Position numbers and translations under genes: made by a program. DNA of 64,000 bases from Cellulosimicrobium cellulans. GTDB lineage: Bacteria > Actinomycetota > Actinomycetes > Actinomycetales > Cellulomonadaceae. Positions 49,588-59,700 of the stretch are shown here, piece after piece. The notes under the pieces are model-generated. The model did not search any database. It had not been told where the DNA came from and worked only from the letters and a program-made list of their open reading frames with translations. Location: positions 62,001-126,000 of the forward strand of contig NZ_JAMXST010000006.1 of the NCBI RefSeq assembly GCF_024124905.1, written 5' to 3'. How positions within the stretch are numbered: the stretch's first letter is position 1; each line of letters begins with the position of its first letter.

Positions 49588-51096
49588 ATGAGCAAGCCCT
49601 ACGCGGACCGCGAGATCTGGTTCCTCACCGGGAGCCAGGACCTGTACGGAGAGGAGACGCTGCGGCAGGTCGCCGAGCAGTCCCAGGAGGTCGCGCGCGC
49701 CCTCGACGCGTCGCCGGACGTCCCGGCGACCGTGGTCTGGAAGCCCGTGCTCAAGGACGCCGGCTCGATCCGGCGCGCGATGCTCGACGCCAACGCGGAC
49801 GACCGCGTCCTGGGCGTCGTGACGTGGATGCACACGTTCAGCCCCGCGAAGATGTGGATCGGGGGCCTCGACCAGCTCCGCAAGCCGCTCCTGCACCTGC
49901 ACACGCAGGCGAACGTCGAGCTGCCGTGGGACACGATCGACTTCGACTTCATGAACCTCAACCAGGCCGCGCACGGCGACCGCGAGTACGCGTACGTCGC
50001 GACGCGGCTCGGGGTGGCCCGGACGACGGTCGTCGGGCACGTCTCGAACCCGGCCGTCACCGCGCGCGTCGGCTCGTGGGTGCGCGGCGCCGCCGGCTGG
50101 GCGGCGACGCACGAGCTGCGCCTGGCTCGCTTCGGCGACAACATGCGCAACGTCGCGGTGACCGAGGGCGACAAGACCGAGGCCGAGCTCCGGTTCGGTG
50201 TGAGCGTGAACACGTGGGGCGTGAACGACCTCGTGCGCGCGGTCGAGGAGGTCTCCGAGGCCGACGTCGACGCGCTCGTCGCCGAGTACGAGGACCTCTA
50301 CGACGTGGTCCCCGAGCTGCGCAAGGACGGCGACCGGCACGCCTCGCTGCGGTACGCGGCCCGGCAGGAGATCGCGCTCGAGACGTTCCTCGAGTCGGTC
50401 GGCGCCAAGGCGTTCACGACGAACTTCGAGGACCTGGGCGACCTGCGCCAGCTCCCCGGCATCGCCGTCCAGCGCCTCATGGCCAAGGGCTACGGGTTCG
50501 GCGCCGAGGGTGACTGGAAGACCGCCGTGCTCGTGCGCGCCGCGAAGGTCATGGGCGAAGGCCTGCCCGGCGGGGCGTCGCTCATGGAGGACTACACGTA
50601 CGACCTCACGCCCGGCAGCGAGAAGATCCTCGGCGCGCACATGCTCGAGATCTGCCCGTCGCTCACGACCTCGAAGCCCCGGGTCGAGATCCACCCGCTG
50701 GGCATCGGCGGCAAGGAGGACCCGGTCCGCATGGTGTTCGACGCCGACCCGGGCGTCGGCGTCGTCGTGTCCCTCGCGGACATGCGCGACCGGTTCCGCC
50801 TGACCGCCAACGTGGTCGACGTCGTGGCGCCCTCGGCGCCGCTGCCGCACCTGCCCGTGGCGCGGGCGGTGTGGGAGCCGCGCCCCGACTTCGCGACCTC
50901 CGCCGAGGCGTGGCTCACCGCGGGCGGCGCGCACCACACGGTGCTGTCCACCGCAGCCGGCATCGACGCGTTCGAGGTCTTCGCGGACATCGCCCGCACC
51001 GAGCTCCTGGTCATCGACGAGGCCACGACGCGCCGAGGCTTCCGCGACCAGGTCCGGTGGAACCAGGTGTTCTACCGCGTCGCGCAGGGCCTCTGA
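49588..51096 (+). CDS. araA: L-arabinose isomerase
   Basis: An enzyme of 502 residues, the usual length for AraA, that converts L-arabinose to L-ribulose in a Mn2+-dependent reaction. The start [19 protein letters not shown] is the family hallmark. [38 protein letters not shown] and [15 protein letters not shown] (metal/substrate Glu residues) are present, and EICPSL and [16 protein letters not shown] follow. I use ATG 49588 (MSKPYADRE); ATG 49576 adds four residues and has no better ribosome site. A 185-nt gap rich in AGCACGAC repeats separates it from araD; no separate promoter or operator was found there. Confidence 0.97.
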   Translation: MSKPYADREIWFLTGSQDLYGEETLRQVAEQSQEVARALDASPDVPATVVWKPVLKDAGSIRRAMLDANADDRVLGVVTWMHTFSPAKMWIGGLDQLRKPLLHLHTQANVELPWDTIDFDFMNLNQAAHGDREYAYVATRLGVARTTVVGHVSNPAVTARVGSWVRGAAGWAATHELRLARFGDNMRNVAVTEGDKTEAELRFGVSVNTWGVNDLVRAVEEVSEADVDALVAEYEDLYDVVPELRKDGDRHASLRYAARQEIALETFLESVGAKAFTTNFEDLGDLRQLPGIAVQRLMAKGYGFGAEGDWKTAVLVRAAKVMGEGLPGGASLMEDYTYDLTPGSEKILGAHMLEICPSLTTSKPRVEIHPLGIGGKEDPVRMVFDADPGVGVVVSLADMRDRFRLTANVVDVVAPSAPLPHLPVARAVWEPRPDFATSAEAWLTAGGAHHTVLSTAAGIDAFEVFADIARTELLVIDEATTRRGFRDQVRWNQVFYRVAQGL

Positions 51097-51598
51097 GCCC
51101 GTCCCGCCCTGACGCCGAGAGAGCGATCCCGGCCGAGACAGCGGCCTGCGGCACCAGTTCGCGCGCCGTTCGCGCGCCGTCGCGGCCGTTCGCGCGCCGT
51201 TCGCGCGCCGTCGCGGCCGTGCGTCGCTCTCTCGGCGCGGTGGGGGCTCTTGGTCGGTGCGGTCGTGACCGAACCGTGACGGGGGGTCGCTTCCCCTCGG
51301 CGCGTGTGAGCGCTAACATCGTCTCTCGGGAGGGTGTGAGCGATCACATCCGCAGGTCTGGGGCTCGGTGCCTCGGCAGGCTCCGCACGGACGGCACGCC
51401 GCAGTGTCGGGCGGTGACCACAACGGTTACCGAACGGTTATGCGGAATGCCGGGTCGGGGCTTGCGGGAGAGGTGCTGACACCGCTAGACATTGACACAA
51501 GCAAACATGTATCAACAAGAGTCAACAGCCCGACGGTGGGCTGGCACGACCCGACGACCCTCGGCACGGCGCCGAGGTCGCATCTCAAGGAGGAGAGC
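51097..51598. promoter_or_regulatory. Control region between araA and the furanose importer, two LacI-type operators
   Basis: 502 nt without a gene. TGTGAGCGCTAACA (51305-51318) and TGTGAGCGATCACA (51335-51348) lie exactly 30 nt apart, about three helical turns, so repressor dimers would sit on the same face. TAACAT at 51314-51319 can serve as -10. Further on, 51485-51535 is strikingly AT-rich for this genome and contains TTGACA at 51492-51497 and two TCAACA/GTCAACA words; it may be an activator site. AAGGAGGAG is the ribosome site of the next gene. Confidence 0.7.
51113..51237. repeat. Long hairpin with internal 31-nt direct repeat after araA
   Basis: CGCCGAGAGAGCGA (51113-51126) and TCGCTCTCTCGGCG (51224-51237) are perfect 14-bp complements about 100 nt apart. 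Between them a 31-nt unit made of CGCGCGCCGTT pieces is repeated exactly at 51157-51187 and 51188-51218. It probably terminates the araBDA transcript. Confidence 0.65.
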
Positions 51599-52615
51599 AT
51601 GTTCAGCACGACCAAGGCGCGCACGCGTCTGACGGGTGTCCTCGCCGGCGTGGCGGTCCTCGCGCTCGCGGCGTGCAGCAGCGGGGGCGGCAGCACGGAC
51701 GACAGCAGCAACGACGCGGGTGGCGACGGCGGCAGCGGCGACACGATCGTCGTCGGCTTCTCGCAGGTGGGCGCCGAGTCCGGCTGGCGCGCGGCGAACA
51801 CCAAGTCCATCCAGGACACGCTCACGGCCGAGAACGGGTTCGACCTCAAGTTCTCCGACGCGCAGCAGAAGCAGGAGAACCAGATCCAGGCGATCCGCTC
51901 CTACATCGCGCAGGGCGTGGACGTCATCGCGTTCTCCCCGGTCGTCGAGTCCGGCTGGGACGCGGTGCTCGAGGAGGCCAAGCAGGCCGGCATCCCCGTG
52001 ATCCTCACGGACCGCGCCGTGGACTCCGCGGACGACACCCTCTACGAGTCGTTCATCGGCTCCGACTTCGTCCTCGAGGGCGAGATGGCCGGCGACTGGG
52101 TCTCGGAGAACGTCGCGACCGAGCCCATCAACGTCGTCGAGCTCCAGGGCACCACCGGCGCGGCGCCCGCGATCGACCGCAAGACCGGGTTCGAGAACGC
52201 CACGAAGGACAACCCGAACGTCACGATCATCGACTCCCAGACGGGCAACTTCACGCGCGCCGAGGGCAAGACGGTCATGGAGGGCTTCCTCCAGGCGCAC
52301 GACGACATCGACCTCGTCTACGCGCACAACGACGACATGGGCCTCGGCGCCATCGAGGCCATCGAGGCCGCGGGCCTCGTCCCGGGCGAGGACATCAAGA
52401 TCGTCACCGTCGACGCGGTGAAGGACGGCATGCAGGCGCTCGCCGACGGCAAGATCAACTTCATCGTCGAGTGCAACCCGCTCCTCGGCCCGGACCTGGC
52501 GGAGATCATCAAGAAGGTCGTCGCGGGCGAGGAGGTCGAGAAGCGCATCGTCGTGGAGGACCAGTCCTTCACGCAGGAGCAGGCCGTCGAGGCGCTCCCG
52601 ACGCGCGAGTACTGA
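51599..52615 (+). CDS. ytfQ: ABC furanose transporter, solute-binding lipoprotein (YtfQ type)
   Basis: A protein of 338 residues. The signal peptide ends in the lipobox LALAACSS (Cys near residue 26). A Ser/Asp/Gly linker and a periplasmic-binding-protein type 1 fold follow (TIVVGFSQVGAESGWRAANTKSIQDTL, AIRSYIAQGVDVIAFSPVVESGWDAVLEEAKQAGIPVILTDR, VYAHNDDMGLGAIEAIEAAG). This pattern matches YtfQ-like proteins that bind furanose sugars such as galactofuranose; arabinofuranose is likely here from context. The gene is preceded by AAGGAGGAG and two regulator palindromes. It is followed by two hairpins before the ATPase gene. Confidence 0.9.
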   Translation: MFSTTKARTRLTGVLAGVAVLALAACSSGGGSTDDSSNDAGGDGGSGDTIVVGFSQVGAESGWRAANTKSIQDTLTAENGFDLKFSDAQQKQENQIQAIRSYIAQGVDVIAFSPVVESGWDAVLEEAKQAGIPVILTDRAVDSADDTLYESFIGSDFVLEGEMAGDWVSENVATEPINVVELQGTTGAAPAIDRKTGFENATKDNPNVTIIDSQTGNFTRAEGKTVMEGFLQAHDDIDLVYAHNDDMGLGAIEAIEAAGLVPGEDIKIVTVDAVKDGMQALADGKINFIVECNPLLGPDLAEIIKKVVAGEEVEKRIVVEDQSFTQEQAVEALPTREY

Positions 52616-52660
52616 CCGGCTCGGCGGCCCTCTCGGAGCGATCCGCGAGGACTCCCGCCC

Positions 52661-52739
52661 GGCGGGGCCGGTCCACGCCGACCGGCCCCGCCACCACGGA
52701 CGGGTCGCGCGCCGGGAGAGCACGTCTCCCCGGCGCGCG
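52661..52739 (+). terminator. Two hairpins between binding-protein and ATPase genes
   Basis: GGCGGGGCCGGTC (52661-52673) with GACCGGCCCCGCC (52680-52692) is a perfect 13-bp stem. A second stem (about 52706-52739; CGCGCGCCGGG with CCCCGGCGCGCG, one bulge) follows. They lie in the 220-nt gap inside the operon and probably protect the upstream mRNA or attenuate readthrough so that binding protein is in excess. Confidence 0.6.
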
Positions 52740-52835
52740 GCCGACGCACCACCGCCGGCATGCCGACGTCGCCGGCGTCCTGAGGCGACCCGGGGCCCGG
52801 CAGCCCCGTCGCCACCGCTGCACGGAAGGTCACCC

Positions 52836-54377
52836 ATGACTACCGCCGTCCCCGACGGTCGACCCGTCGTCGAGATGACCGGGATCTCGATCGAGTTCCC
52901 GGGCGTCAAGGCGCTCGACGGAGTCGACCTCACGCTCCGGCCCGGAGAGGTCCACGCCCTCATGGGCGAGAACGGCGCCGGCAAGTCGACGCTCATCAAG
53001 GCGCTCACGGGCGTCTACTCGATCGACTCCGGTCGCATCGTCGTCGACGGCGCCGAGCACACGTTCTCCGGCCCGGGCGAGGCCCAGGCCGCCGGCGTCT
53101 CGCCGGTGTACCAGGAGGTCAACCTCTGCGAGAACCTCTCGGTCGCCGAGAACATCATGCTCGGCCACGAGCCGCGCCGCCTCGGCGCGATCGACTGGCG
53201 CACGACGCGCCGACGCGCGGGCGAGATGCTCACCCGCCTCAACCTCGACATCGACCCGGCCTCGTCGCTCGCGGCCCACTCGCTCGCCGTGCAGCAGCTC
53301 GTCGCGATCTGCCGTGCGCTCGTCGTCGAGTGCAAGGTCCTCATCCTCGACGAGCCGACCTCGAGCCTCGACGCGGACGAGGTCGCCCAGCTCTTCGCCG
53401 TCGTGCGGCGGCTGCGCGACGAGGGCGTCGCGATCCTCTTCGTCTCGCACTTCCTCGAGCAGGTCTACGAGATCTCGGACCGCATGACGGTCCTGCGCAA
53501 CGGGAAGCTCGTCGGCGAGTACGTGACCGCGGAGCTCCCGCGCCTCGAGCTCGTCTCCAAGATGATCGGCACCTCGCTCGAGGTGCTCGAGGAGCTCGAG
53601 GAGGCGCCCAAGCGCTCCGTGGCCGACCGCGACGGGACCACCCCGTTCGTCCAGGCCCTCGGCGTCGGCCGCAAGGGCTCGGTCCAGCCGTTCGACCTCG
53701 ACGTGTACCCGGGCGAGGTCGTGGGCCTCGCCGGCCTGCTCGGCTCGGGCCGCACCGAGCTCGCGCGCCTGCTCGCCGGCGCGGACCGCGCCGACTCGGG
53801 TCAGGTGCGCGTGGGTGGCGCGCCCGCACGCCTGCGCACGCCGCGCAGCGCGATGCAGCGCAAGATCGCGTTCTCCTCGGAGCACCGCAAGGCCGAAGGG
53901 ATCGTGGGCGACCTGACGATCCGCGAGAACATCGTGCTCGGGCTCCAGGCGGAGCGCGGCTGGGCGCGACGCCTGCCGAAGAAGCAGGTCGACGAGATCG
54001 TCGAGACCTACATCAAGGCGCTCGCGATCCGCCCCGGCAACCCGGACGCCCTCATCAAGAACCTCTCGGGCGGCAACCAGCAGAAGGTGCTCCTCGCGCG
54101 CTGGCTCGCGACGGCCCCCAAGCTGCTCATCCTCGACGAGCCGACGCGCGGCATCGACGTCGGCGCCAAGGCCGAGATCCAGAAGCTCGTGGCCCAGCTC
54201 GCGGGCGAGGGCATGTCGGTCGTCTTCATCTCGGCCGAGCTCGAGGAGGTGCTGCGGCTCAGCCACCGCATCGCCGTCATGCGCGACCGGGTCAAGGTCG
54301 CGGAGATCACCAACGACGAGGACGTCACGGTCGAGGACGTCGTCGAGCTCATCGCGAGCGGAGGGCAGGAGTCATGA
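52836..54377 (+). CDS. ytfR: ABC furanose transporter, duplicated ATPase (YtfR type)
   Basis: An ATPase of 513 residues with two nucleotide-binding domains in one chain. The first has Walker A MGENGAGKSTLIKAL and LILDEPTSSLD. The second has the degenerate P-loop GLLGSGRTELARLLAG with LSGGNQQKVLLARWL and LLILDEPTRGIDVGAKAEI. This tandem arrangement is characteristic of CUT2 importers (RbsA/XylG/YtfR). It powers uptake with the two permeases encoded next. It is coupled to the following permease gene by a 4-nt ATGA overlap. Confidence 0.95.
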   Translation: MTTAVPDGRPVVEMTGISIEFPGVKALDGVDLTLRPGEVHALMGENGAGKSTLIKALTGVYSIDSGRIVVDGAEHTFSGPGEAQAAGVSPVYQEVNLCENLSVAENIMLGHEPRRLGAIDWRTTRRRAGEMLTRLNLDIDPASSLAAHSLAVQQLVAICRALVVECKVLILDEPTSSLDADEVAQLFAVVRRLRDEGVAILFVSHFLEQVYEISDRMTVLRNGKLVGEYVTAELPRLELVSKMIGTSLEVLEELEEAPKRSVADRDGTTPFVQALGVGRKGSVQPFDLDVYPGEVVGLAGLLGSGRTELARLLAGADRADSGQVRVGGAPARLRTPRSAMQRKIAFSSEHRKAEGIVGDLTIRENIVLGLQAERGWARRLPKKQVDEIVETYIKALAIRPGNPDALIKNLSGGNQQKVLLARWLATAPKLLILDEPTRGIDVGAKAEIQKLVAQLAGEGMSVVFISAELEEVLRLSHRIAVMRDRVKVAEITNDEDVTVEDVVELIASGGQES

Positions 54378-55432
54378 GCACCACGGCACCCGCCTGGCAG
54401 CGCGCCGTCCAGCACCGGCTCTTCTGGCCGATCGTCGCGCTGGTCGTGCTGCTGGCGGTCAACACCATCAACCGGCCGAGCTTCCTGTCGATCCGGCTCC
54501 AGGACGGCCACCTCTTCGGGTCGCTCGTCAACCTGCTGAAGAACGGCGCGCCGCTGCTGCTGGTCGCGCTCGGCATGACGCTCGTCATCGCGACGCGGGG
54601 CATCGACCTGTCGGTCGGCGCGGTCGTCGCGATCTCCGGGGCCGTGGCGCTGAGCTTCATCGCCTCGTCGCCCTCCCCGGACAGCCTGACCACGGTCCTG
54701 GTGGCCGTCGGCATCGCGCTCGCGCTGTCGTTCGTGCTCGGCGTGTGGAACGGCTTCCTGGTCTCGGTCCTCGGGATCCAGCCCATCATCGCGACGCTCG
54801 TGCTCATGACCGCGGGCCGCGGCGTCGCGATGCTCATCACGGGCGGTCAGATCACGACGGTCAACAGCGCGCCGTTCAAGGCGATCGGCTCCGGGTTCTG
54901 GCTCGGCGTCCCGGTGGCGGTCGTCCTCGCGGGCGTCGTCTTCGTGGCCGTCGCGCTGCTCACGCGCCGGACCGCGCTCGGCATGCTCATCGAGTCCGTC
55001 GGCATCAACCCCGAGGCGAGCCGCCTCGCGGGCGTCAAGTCGCGCAGCATCATCTGGACCGTCTACGCGGTGTGCGCCCTCTTCGCGGGCCTCGCGGGCC
55101 TCATGATCTCCTCGAGCACCATGGCGGCCGACGCGAACAACGCCGGCCTCTTCATCGAGCTCGACGCGATCCTCGCCGTCGTCATCGGCGGCACGTCGCT
55201 CGCCGGCGGCAAGTTCTCGCTCTCGGGCACGCTCGTCGGCGTCCTCATCATCCAGACGCTCACGCTCACGGTGACGATGCTCGGCATCTCGCCGTCGGTC
55301 ACGCCCCTGTTCAAGGCGATCGTCGTCATCGCGGTCTGCCTCGCGCAGTCCCCGAAGGTGCGCGACCTGGTCGCCGCCCGACGACGTCGCGCGGCCCCGA
55401 CGGCCGCCGCGGCCGCGGAGGTGAGCGCCTGA
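54374..55432 (+). CDS. ytfT: ABC furanose transporter permease (YtfT type)
   Basis: A BPD_transp_2-family permease of 352 residues with about eight to ten membrane helices. The family signature LLVALGMTLVIATRGIDLSVGAVVAISGAVAL is near residues 55-90, and LDAILAVVIGGTSLAGGKFSLSGTLVGVLIIQTL is near 255-290. The C-terminus is Arg/Ala-rich and cytoplasmic. The start ATG 54374 overlaps the ATPase stop, and its own stop overlaps the next ATG by 1 nt. Two non-identical permeases in a row mark the Ytf type of importer. Confidence 0.93.
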   Translation: MSTTAPAWQRAVQHRLFWPIVALVVLLAVNTINRPSFLSIRLQDGHLFGSLVNLLKNGAPLLLVALGMTLVIATRGIDLSVGAVVAISGAVALSFIASSPSPDSLTTVLVAVGIALALSFVLGVWNGFLVSVLGIQPIIATLVLMTAGRGVAMLITGGQITTVNSAPFKAIGSGFWLGVPVAVVLAGVVFVAVALLTRRTALGMLIESVGINPEASRLAGVKSRSIIWTVYAVCALFAGLAGLMISSSTMAADANNAGLFIELDAILAVVIGGTSLAGGKFSLSGTLVGVLIIQTLTLTVTMLGISPSVTPLFKAIVVIAVCLAQSPKVRDLVAARRRRAAPTAAAAAEVSA

Positions 55433-56490
55433 TGTCCGCCGTGCAGACCCCTGCCCCGACCTCGCCGCCCGACCCCCGGGGCGCCGAGACCGCCACCCCC
55501 GGAGGCCCGAGAATGACCGAGCGACTCACGAGCCGCTTCCGCCTCGACCGGCGCTACCTCCCGGTCCTCGGCACGTTCGCGGTGCTCGCGCTCATGCTCG
55601 TCGTGGGCGGCAGCCGGTACGAGAACTTCCTCTCGGCCCGCGTCATCTCGAACCTCTTCATCAACAACTCGTTCCTCATCGTGCTCGCGGTCGGGATGAC
55701 CTTCGTCATCCTCACGGGCGGCATCGACCTGTCGGTGGGCGCGGTCGTGGCGCTCTCGGGCATCACGACGGCGTCGCTGCTCCAGAGCGGCTGGCCCGTC
55801 GCCGTCGTGCTCCTCGTCTCGGTCCTCATCGGGACCGTCCTCGGCCTCGCGGTCGGGTTGATGGTGCACGTCTTCGACATCCAGCCGTTCATCGCGACGC
55901 TCGCGGCGATGTTCCTCGCGCGGGGCCTCTGCTACGTGATCTCGCTGCAGTCGATCCCGATCACGGACGAGTCGTTCGTCGCCCTGGCGGGCTGGAGCCA
56001 GGAGTTCGGCGACGGCTGGCGCATCACGACCGCGGTCATCATCGCCCTGGTCGTCGTCGCGATCGCGTTCTACGTGCTGCACTACACGCAGTTCGGCCGC
56101 ACCGTGTACGCGATCGGCGGCGGCGAGCAGTCGGCGATGCTCATGGGCCTGCCCGTCGCACGCACCAAGGTGCTCGTGTACGTGGTGAGCGGCACGTGCG
56201 CCGGCATCGGCGGCCTGCTGTTCGCGATGTTCTCGCGGTCCGGCTACTCGCTCACGGGCGTGGGCATGGAGCTCGACGCGATCGCCGCGGTCGTCATCGG
56301 CGGCACGCTGCTCACGGGCGGCACGGGCTTCGTGCTCGGGTCCGTGCTCGGCGTGCTCGTGCTCGGCCTCATCCAGACGATCATCACCTTCGAGGGCACG
56401 CTGAGCTCGTGGTGGACCAAGATCGTCATCGGCGTGCTGCTCCTGGTCTTCGTGATCCTGCAGCGCGTGCTGGTCGTCAGGCGGAGGTGA
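55432..56490 (+). CDS. yjfF: ABC furanose transporter second permease (YjfF type)
   Basis: A permease of 352 residues of the same family. LIVLAVGMTFVILTGGIDLSVGAVVALSGI is near residues 83-112, and MELDAIAAVVIGGTLLTGGTGFVLGSVLGVLVLGLIQ is near 277-313. I use ATG 55432, which overlaps the ytfT stop. ATG 55513 (MTERLTSRF) has a GGAGG site 8 nt upstream and would remove 27 Pro-rich residues; it may be the true start. YtfT and YjfF probably form a heterodimeric channel. It is the last gene of the importer operon. Confidence 0.92.
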   Translation: MSAVQTPAPTSPPDPRGAETATPGGPRMTERLTSRFRLDRRYLPVLGTFAVLALMLVVGGSRYENFLSARVISNLFINNSFLIVLAVGMTFVILTGGIDLSVGAVVALSGITTASLLQSGWPVAVVLLVSVLIGTVLGLAVGLMVHVFDIQPFIATLAAMFLARGLCYVISLQSIPITDESFVALAGWSQEFGDGWRITTAVIIALVVVAIAFYVLHYTQFGRTVYAIGGGEQSAMLMGLPVARTKVLVYVVSGTCAGIGGLLFAMFSRSGYSLTGVGMELDAIAAVVIGGTLLTGGTGFVLGSVLGVLVLGLIQTIITFEGTLSSWWTKIVIGVLLLVFVILQRVLVVRRR

Positions 56491-56496
56491 GCCGTC

Positions 56497-56587
56497 GGTG
56501 CCGGGCCCGGCCGCCGCGGCGTCCTCGTGACGTCGTGGCGGGCGCGGGCCCGGCGCCGCGGCCGTCTGCCCGGGCGTCTCGCCCGGG
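56497..56587 (+). terminator. Tandem hairpins after the importer operon
   Basis: GGTGCCGGGCCCG (56497-56509) pairs with CGGGCCCGGCGCC (56545-56557). A compact stem CCCGGGC (56569-56575) with GCCCGGG (56581-56587) follows. Together they form a plausible terminator before the GH51 promoter. Confidence 0.6.
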
Positions 56588-56667
56588 TTCACCGGAGCTG
56601 GACGGGGGCCGGCACCCCTGGGTCGGCCGGGCGCACGCCCGGCTGGCGGTGTGTCATGACATGACCC

Positions 56668-56722
56668 TTGTCGAATGTGAGCGTTCACACTAGGCTCGGC
56701 CACGATCCTGTTAACGCTCACA
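56668..56722 (+). promoter_or_regulatory. GH51 promoter with two LacI-type operators
   Basis: TTGTCG (56668-56673), a 17-nt spacer and TAGGCT (56691-56696) form the promoter. The palindrome TGTGAGCGTTCACA (56676-56689) lies within the spacer. A second site, TGTTAACGCTCACA (56709-56722), lies just after the expected start point. Both match the sites at 46901, 51305 and 51335. Confidence 0.8.
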
Positions 56723-56760
56723 CGCAATGGTGCGTGTCTCTCGACGATGAGAGGAAGCCC

Positions 56761-59700
56761 ATGGATACGTCCTTCCACCCTCCACGGCCCCGCACGGCCC
56801 GCCGCCGGGCGGTCGCGCTGGCCGTCGCGACCGGCCTGGTCGGCACGGTCGCGCTCGCGACGTCGGTGCCCGCCACCGCCGCGGAGCCCGACCTGCCGGA
56901 CGGCGCGTGGGTCGACGCGTTCGACGGCGCCGGCCTCGGCCCCGACTGGACGGTCGTCAACCCCGTTCCCGAGGCGCTGTCCGTCGCCGGCGGGAAGCTC
57001 ACGCTCGCGTCGCAGCCCGGCGACACCTACCAGGACGCGAACAGCGCGAAGAACGTCGTGCTGCTCGACGTGCCGGCGGGCGACTTCACCGTCGTCACGC
57101 ACGTGGAGGCGCCCGTCGCCTCCGTCTACCAGGGCGCGGGTCTCGTCGCGTGGCAGGACATGGACAACTACGTCCGTTCCGGGCTGACCTTCGTGGGCGA
57201 CCTCTCGCCGTCGGGCCGCGCGATCGAGAACGACGTCGAGACCGGCGGCGTCTTCACCGCGGCCGCCTTCACGGACCGCCCGGGCTCCACCGGGGAGACG
57301 CTGCGCATGCAGCGCACCGGCGACACCATCGCGACGAGCTTCTGGGACGGCGCCGCGTGGCAGCCCGCGGGCTCCGTGACCGTCGACTTCCCGACGACGC
57401 ACGTCGGCCTGTACGCGCTCGCCGCGCAGAACGGCACGTCGCACGCGGCGGCGTTCGACTACGTGGCGCTCCAGGCCGCCGAGGGCGCCGACCAGGTGCC
57501 CGACGGCGCGTTCACGCTCGCGGGCCCCGGCGACGCCCGGTACCTCGTGGCGACCGACGACGGCCTGGCCCTCGACGACGAGCGCCCCGCGACGACGGTC
57601 GCGCTCGCCGCGACCGGGGTCGACGGCCCCGACGGCACGTCCCCGGTCACGCTCACGGCGGGCGACCGCCCCGTCGTCGTGACCGGCGCGTCCCGGCTCT
57701 CCCTCGGAGCCGCGGGCGACGACGCGACCCCGCTGCGGCTCACCGACGCGGGCGGCGGCACGGTCTGGCTGCGCGCCGCGGCCGACCCGGAGCGGTACGC
57801 CGGCGTGCGCGCGTCCGACGGCGCGCTCGTCCTCGGCCCGCGTGACGCGGCCACGAAGCTCACGGTCACGCCCGCCACGAGCGCGGACCACGAGATCACC
57901 GTGGACCTCGCCGGCGAGCGCACGGAGATGAGTGACGAGCTGTACGGCATCTTCTACGAGGACATCAACTACGCGGCCGACGGCGGCCTGTACGCGGAGC
58001 TCGTGCGCAACCGGTCGTTCGAGTTCACCTCCCAGGACAACGGGTCGTTCACGGGGCTCACCGCGTGGAGCGCCGCGAACCGCGGCGGCGCGACGGCCAC
58101 GACGCAGGTCGTGAACGACGCCGGGCGGCTCAACGCGACGAACCGCACCTATCTCAACCTGACGACGACCGCCGCGGGCGCCGGGGTGCGCAACGCCGGG
58201 TACAACACGGGCCTGTTCGTCGAGGAGGGGAAGTCGTACGACTTCTCCGTCTGGGCGCGGTCGGCGACGGCGCAGACCGTCACCGTGCACGTCGAGGACG
58301 CCGCCGGGACCACGGCGTACGCGACCGGCCAGGTCGCCGTCGACGGCTCGAACGCGTGGAAGAAGTACGACGTCACGCTCACCGCGACCGGCACGACGAA
58401 CGCCGGGCGGCTCGCGCTGCTCTCCGGCGCGGCGGGCACGCTCGCGCTCGACCAGGTGTCGCTCTTCCCGCAGGACACGTGGGTCGGGCCGGTCAACGGG
58501 AAGTCGGTGCTCCGCAAGGACCTCGCCGAGAAGATCGACGCGCTCGACCCGCAGTTCCTGCGCTTCCCCGGCGGCTGCGTGACGAACGTCGGCACGTTCC
58601 GCACGTACGAGGAGTCGGGCTTCACCGACCGTCGCCGCACGTACCAGTGGAAGGAGACGATCGGCCCGGTCGAGGAGCGCGCGACCAACTGGAACTTCTG
58701 GGGCTACAACCAGTCGTACGGCATCGGGTACCTCGAGTACTTCCTCTTCGCGGAGGACCTCGGTGCGACGCCGCTGCCCGTCGTGTCGGTCGGCGCCAAC
58801 GGCTGCGGCAGCACGATCCCCGAGATGACGGACTCGGCGCAGATCCAGCGCTGGGTGGACGACACGGTGGACCTCATCGAGTTCGCCAACGGCGACGTGA
58901 CGACCGAGTGGGGCGCCGTGCGGGCCGAGCTGGGCCACCCCGAGCCGTTCGGCCTGAAGTACGTCGGCCTCGGCAACGAGGAGAACACGAAGACGTTCGA
59001 GGCCAACTTCCCGGCGTTCCGCGACGCGATCGCGGCCGCCTACCCGGACGTCCAGATCATCTCGAACTCCGGCCCGGACGACACGGGCCAGCGCTTCGAC
59101 GAGCTCTGGGAGTTCAACCGCGAGCAGGACGTCGACCTCGTCGACGAGCACTACTACAACGACCCGCAGTGGTTCCTCGAGAACGACGAGCGCTACGACT
59201 CCTACGACCGCGAGGGGCCGCACGTGTTCCTCGGCGAGTACGCGTCGCGCGGCAACACCTTCGCCAACGCGCTCGCGGAGGCGTCGTTCATGACCGGTCT
59301 GGAGCGCAACTCCGACGTCGTGCGGCTCGCGTCGTACGCGCCGCTGCTCGCGAACGAGTCGTACGTCCAGTGGTCGCCCGACGCGATCTGGTTCGACAAC
59401 GACGAGTCGTGGGGCTCGGTGAACTACTACGTCCAGCAGATGTTCTCCGCGAACGCGGGCGACGAGGTCGTGCCGAGCACGCACGCGGGCCCGGTGCCCG
59501 CCGACGCGACGCTCGACGGCGGCGTGTTCCTCTCCACGTGGAACACGGCCGCGCAGTACGACAACGTGCGCGTCACCGACAACGCGAGCGGCGAGGTGCT
59601 CTTCGCGGACGACTTCGAGTCCGGGGCGTCGCAGTGGGAGCCGCAGTCGGGCACCTGGGCGGCGCAGGACGGCGCCTACGTCCAGTCGGCGACGAACGTC

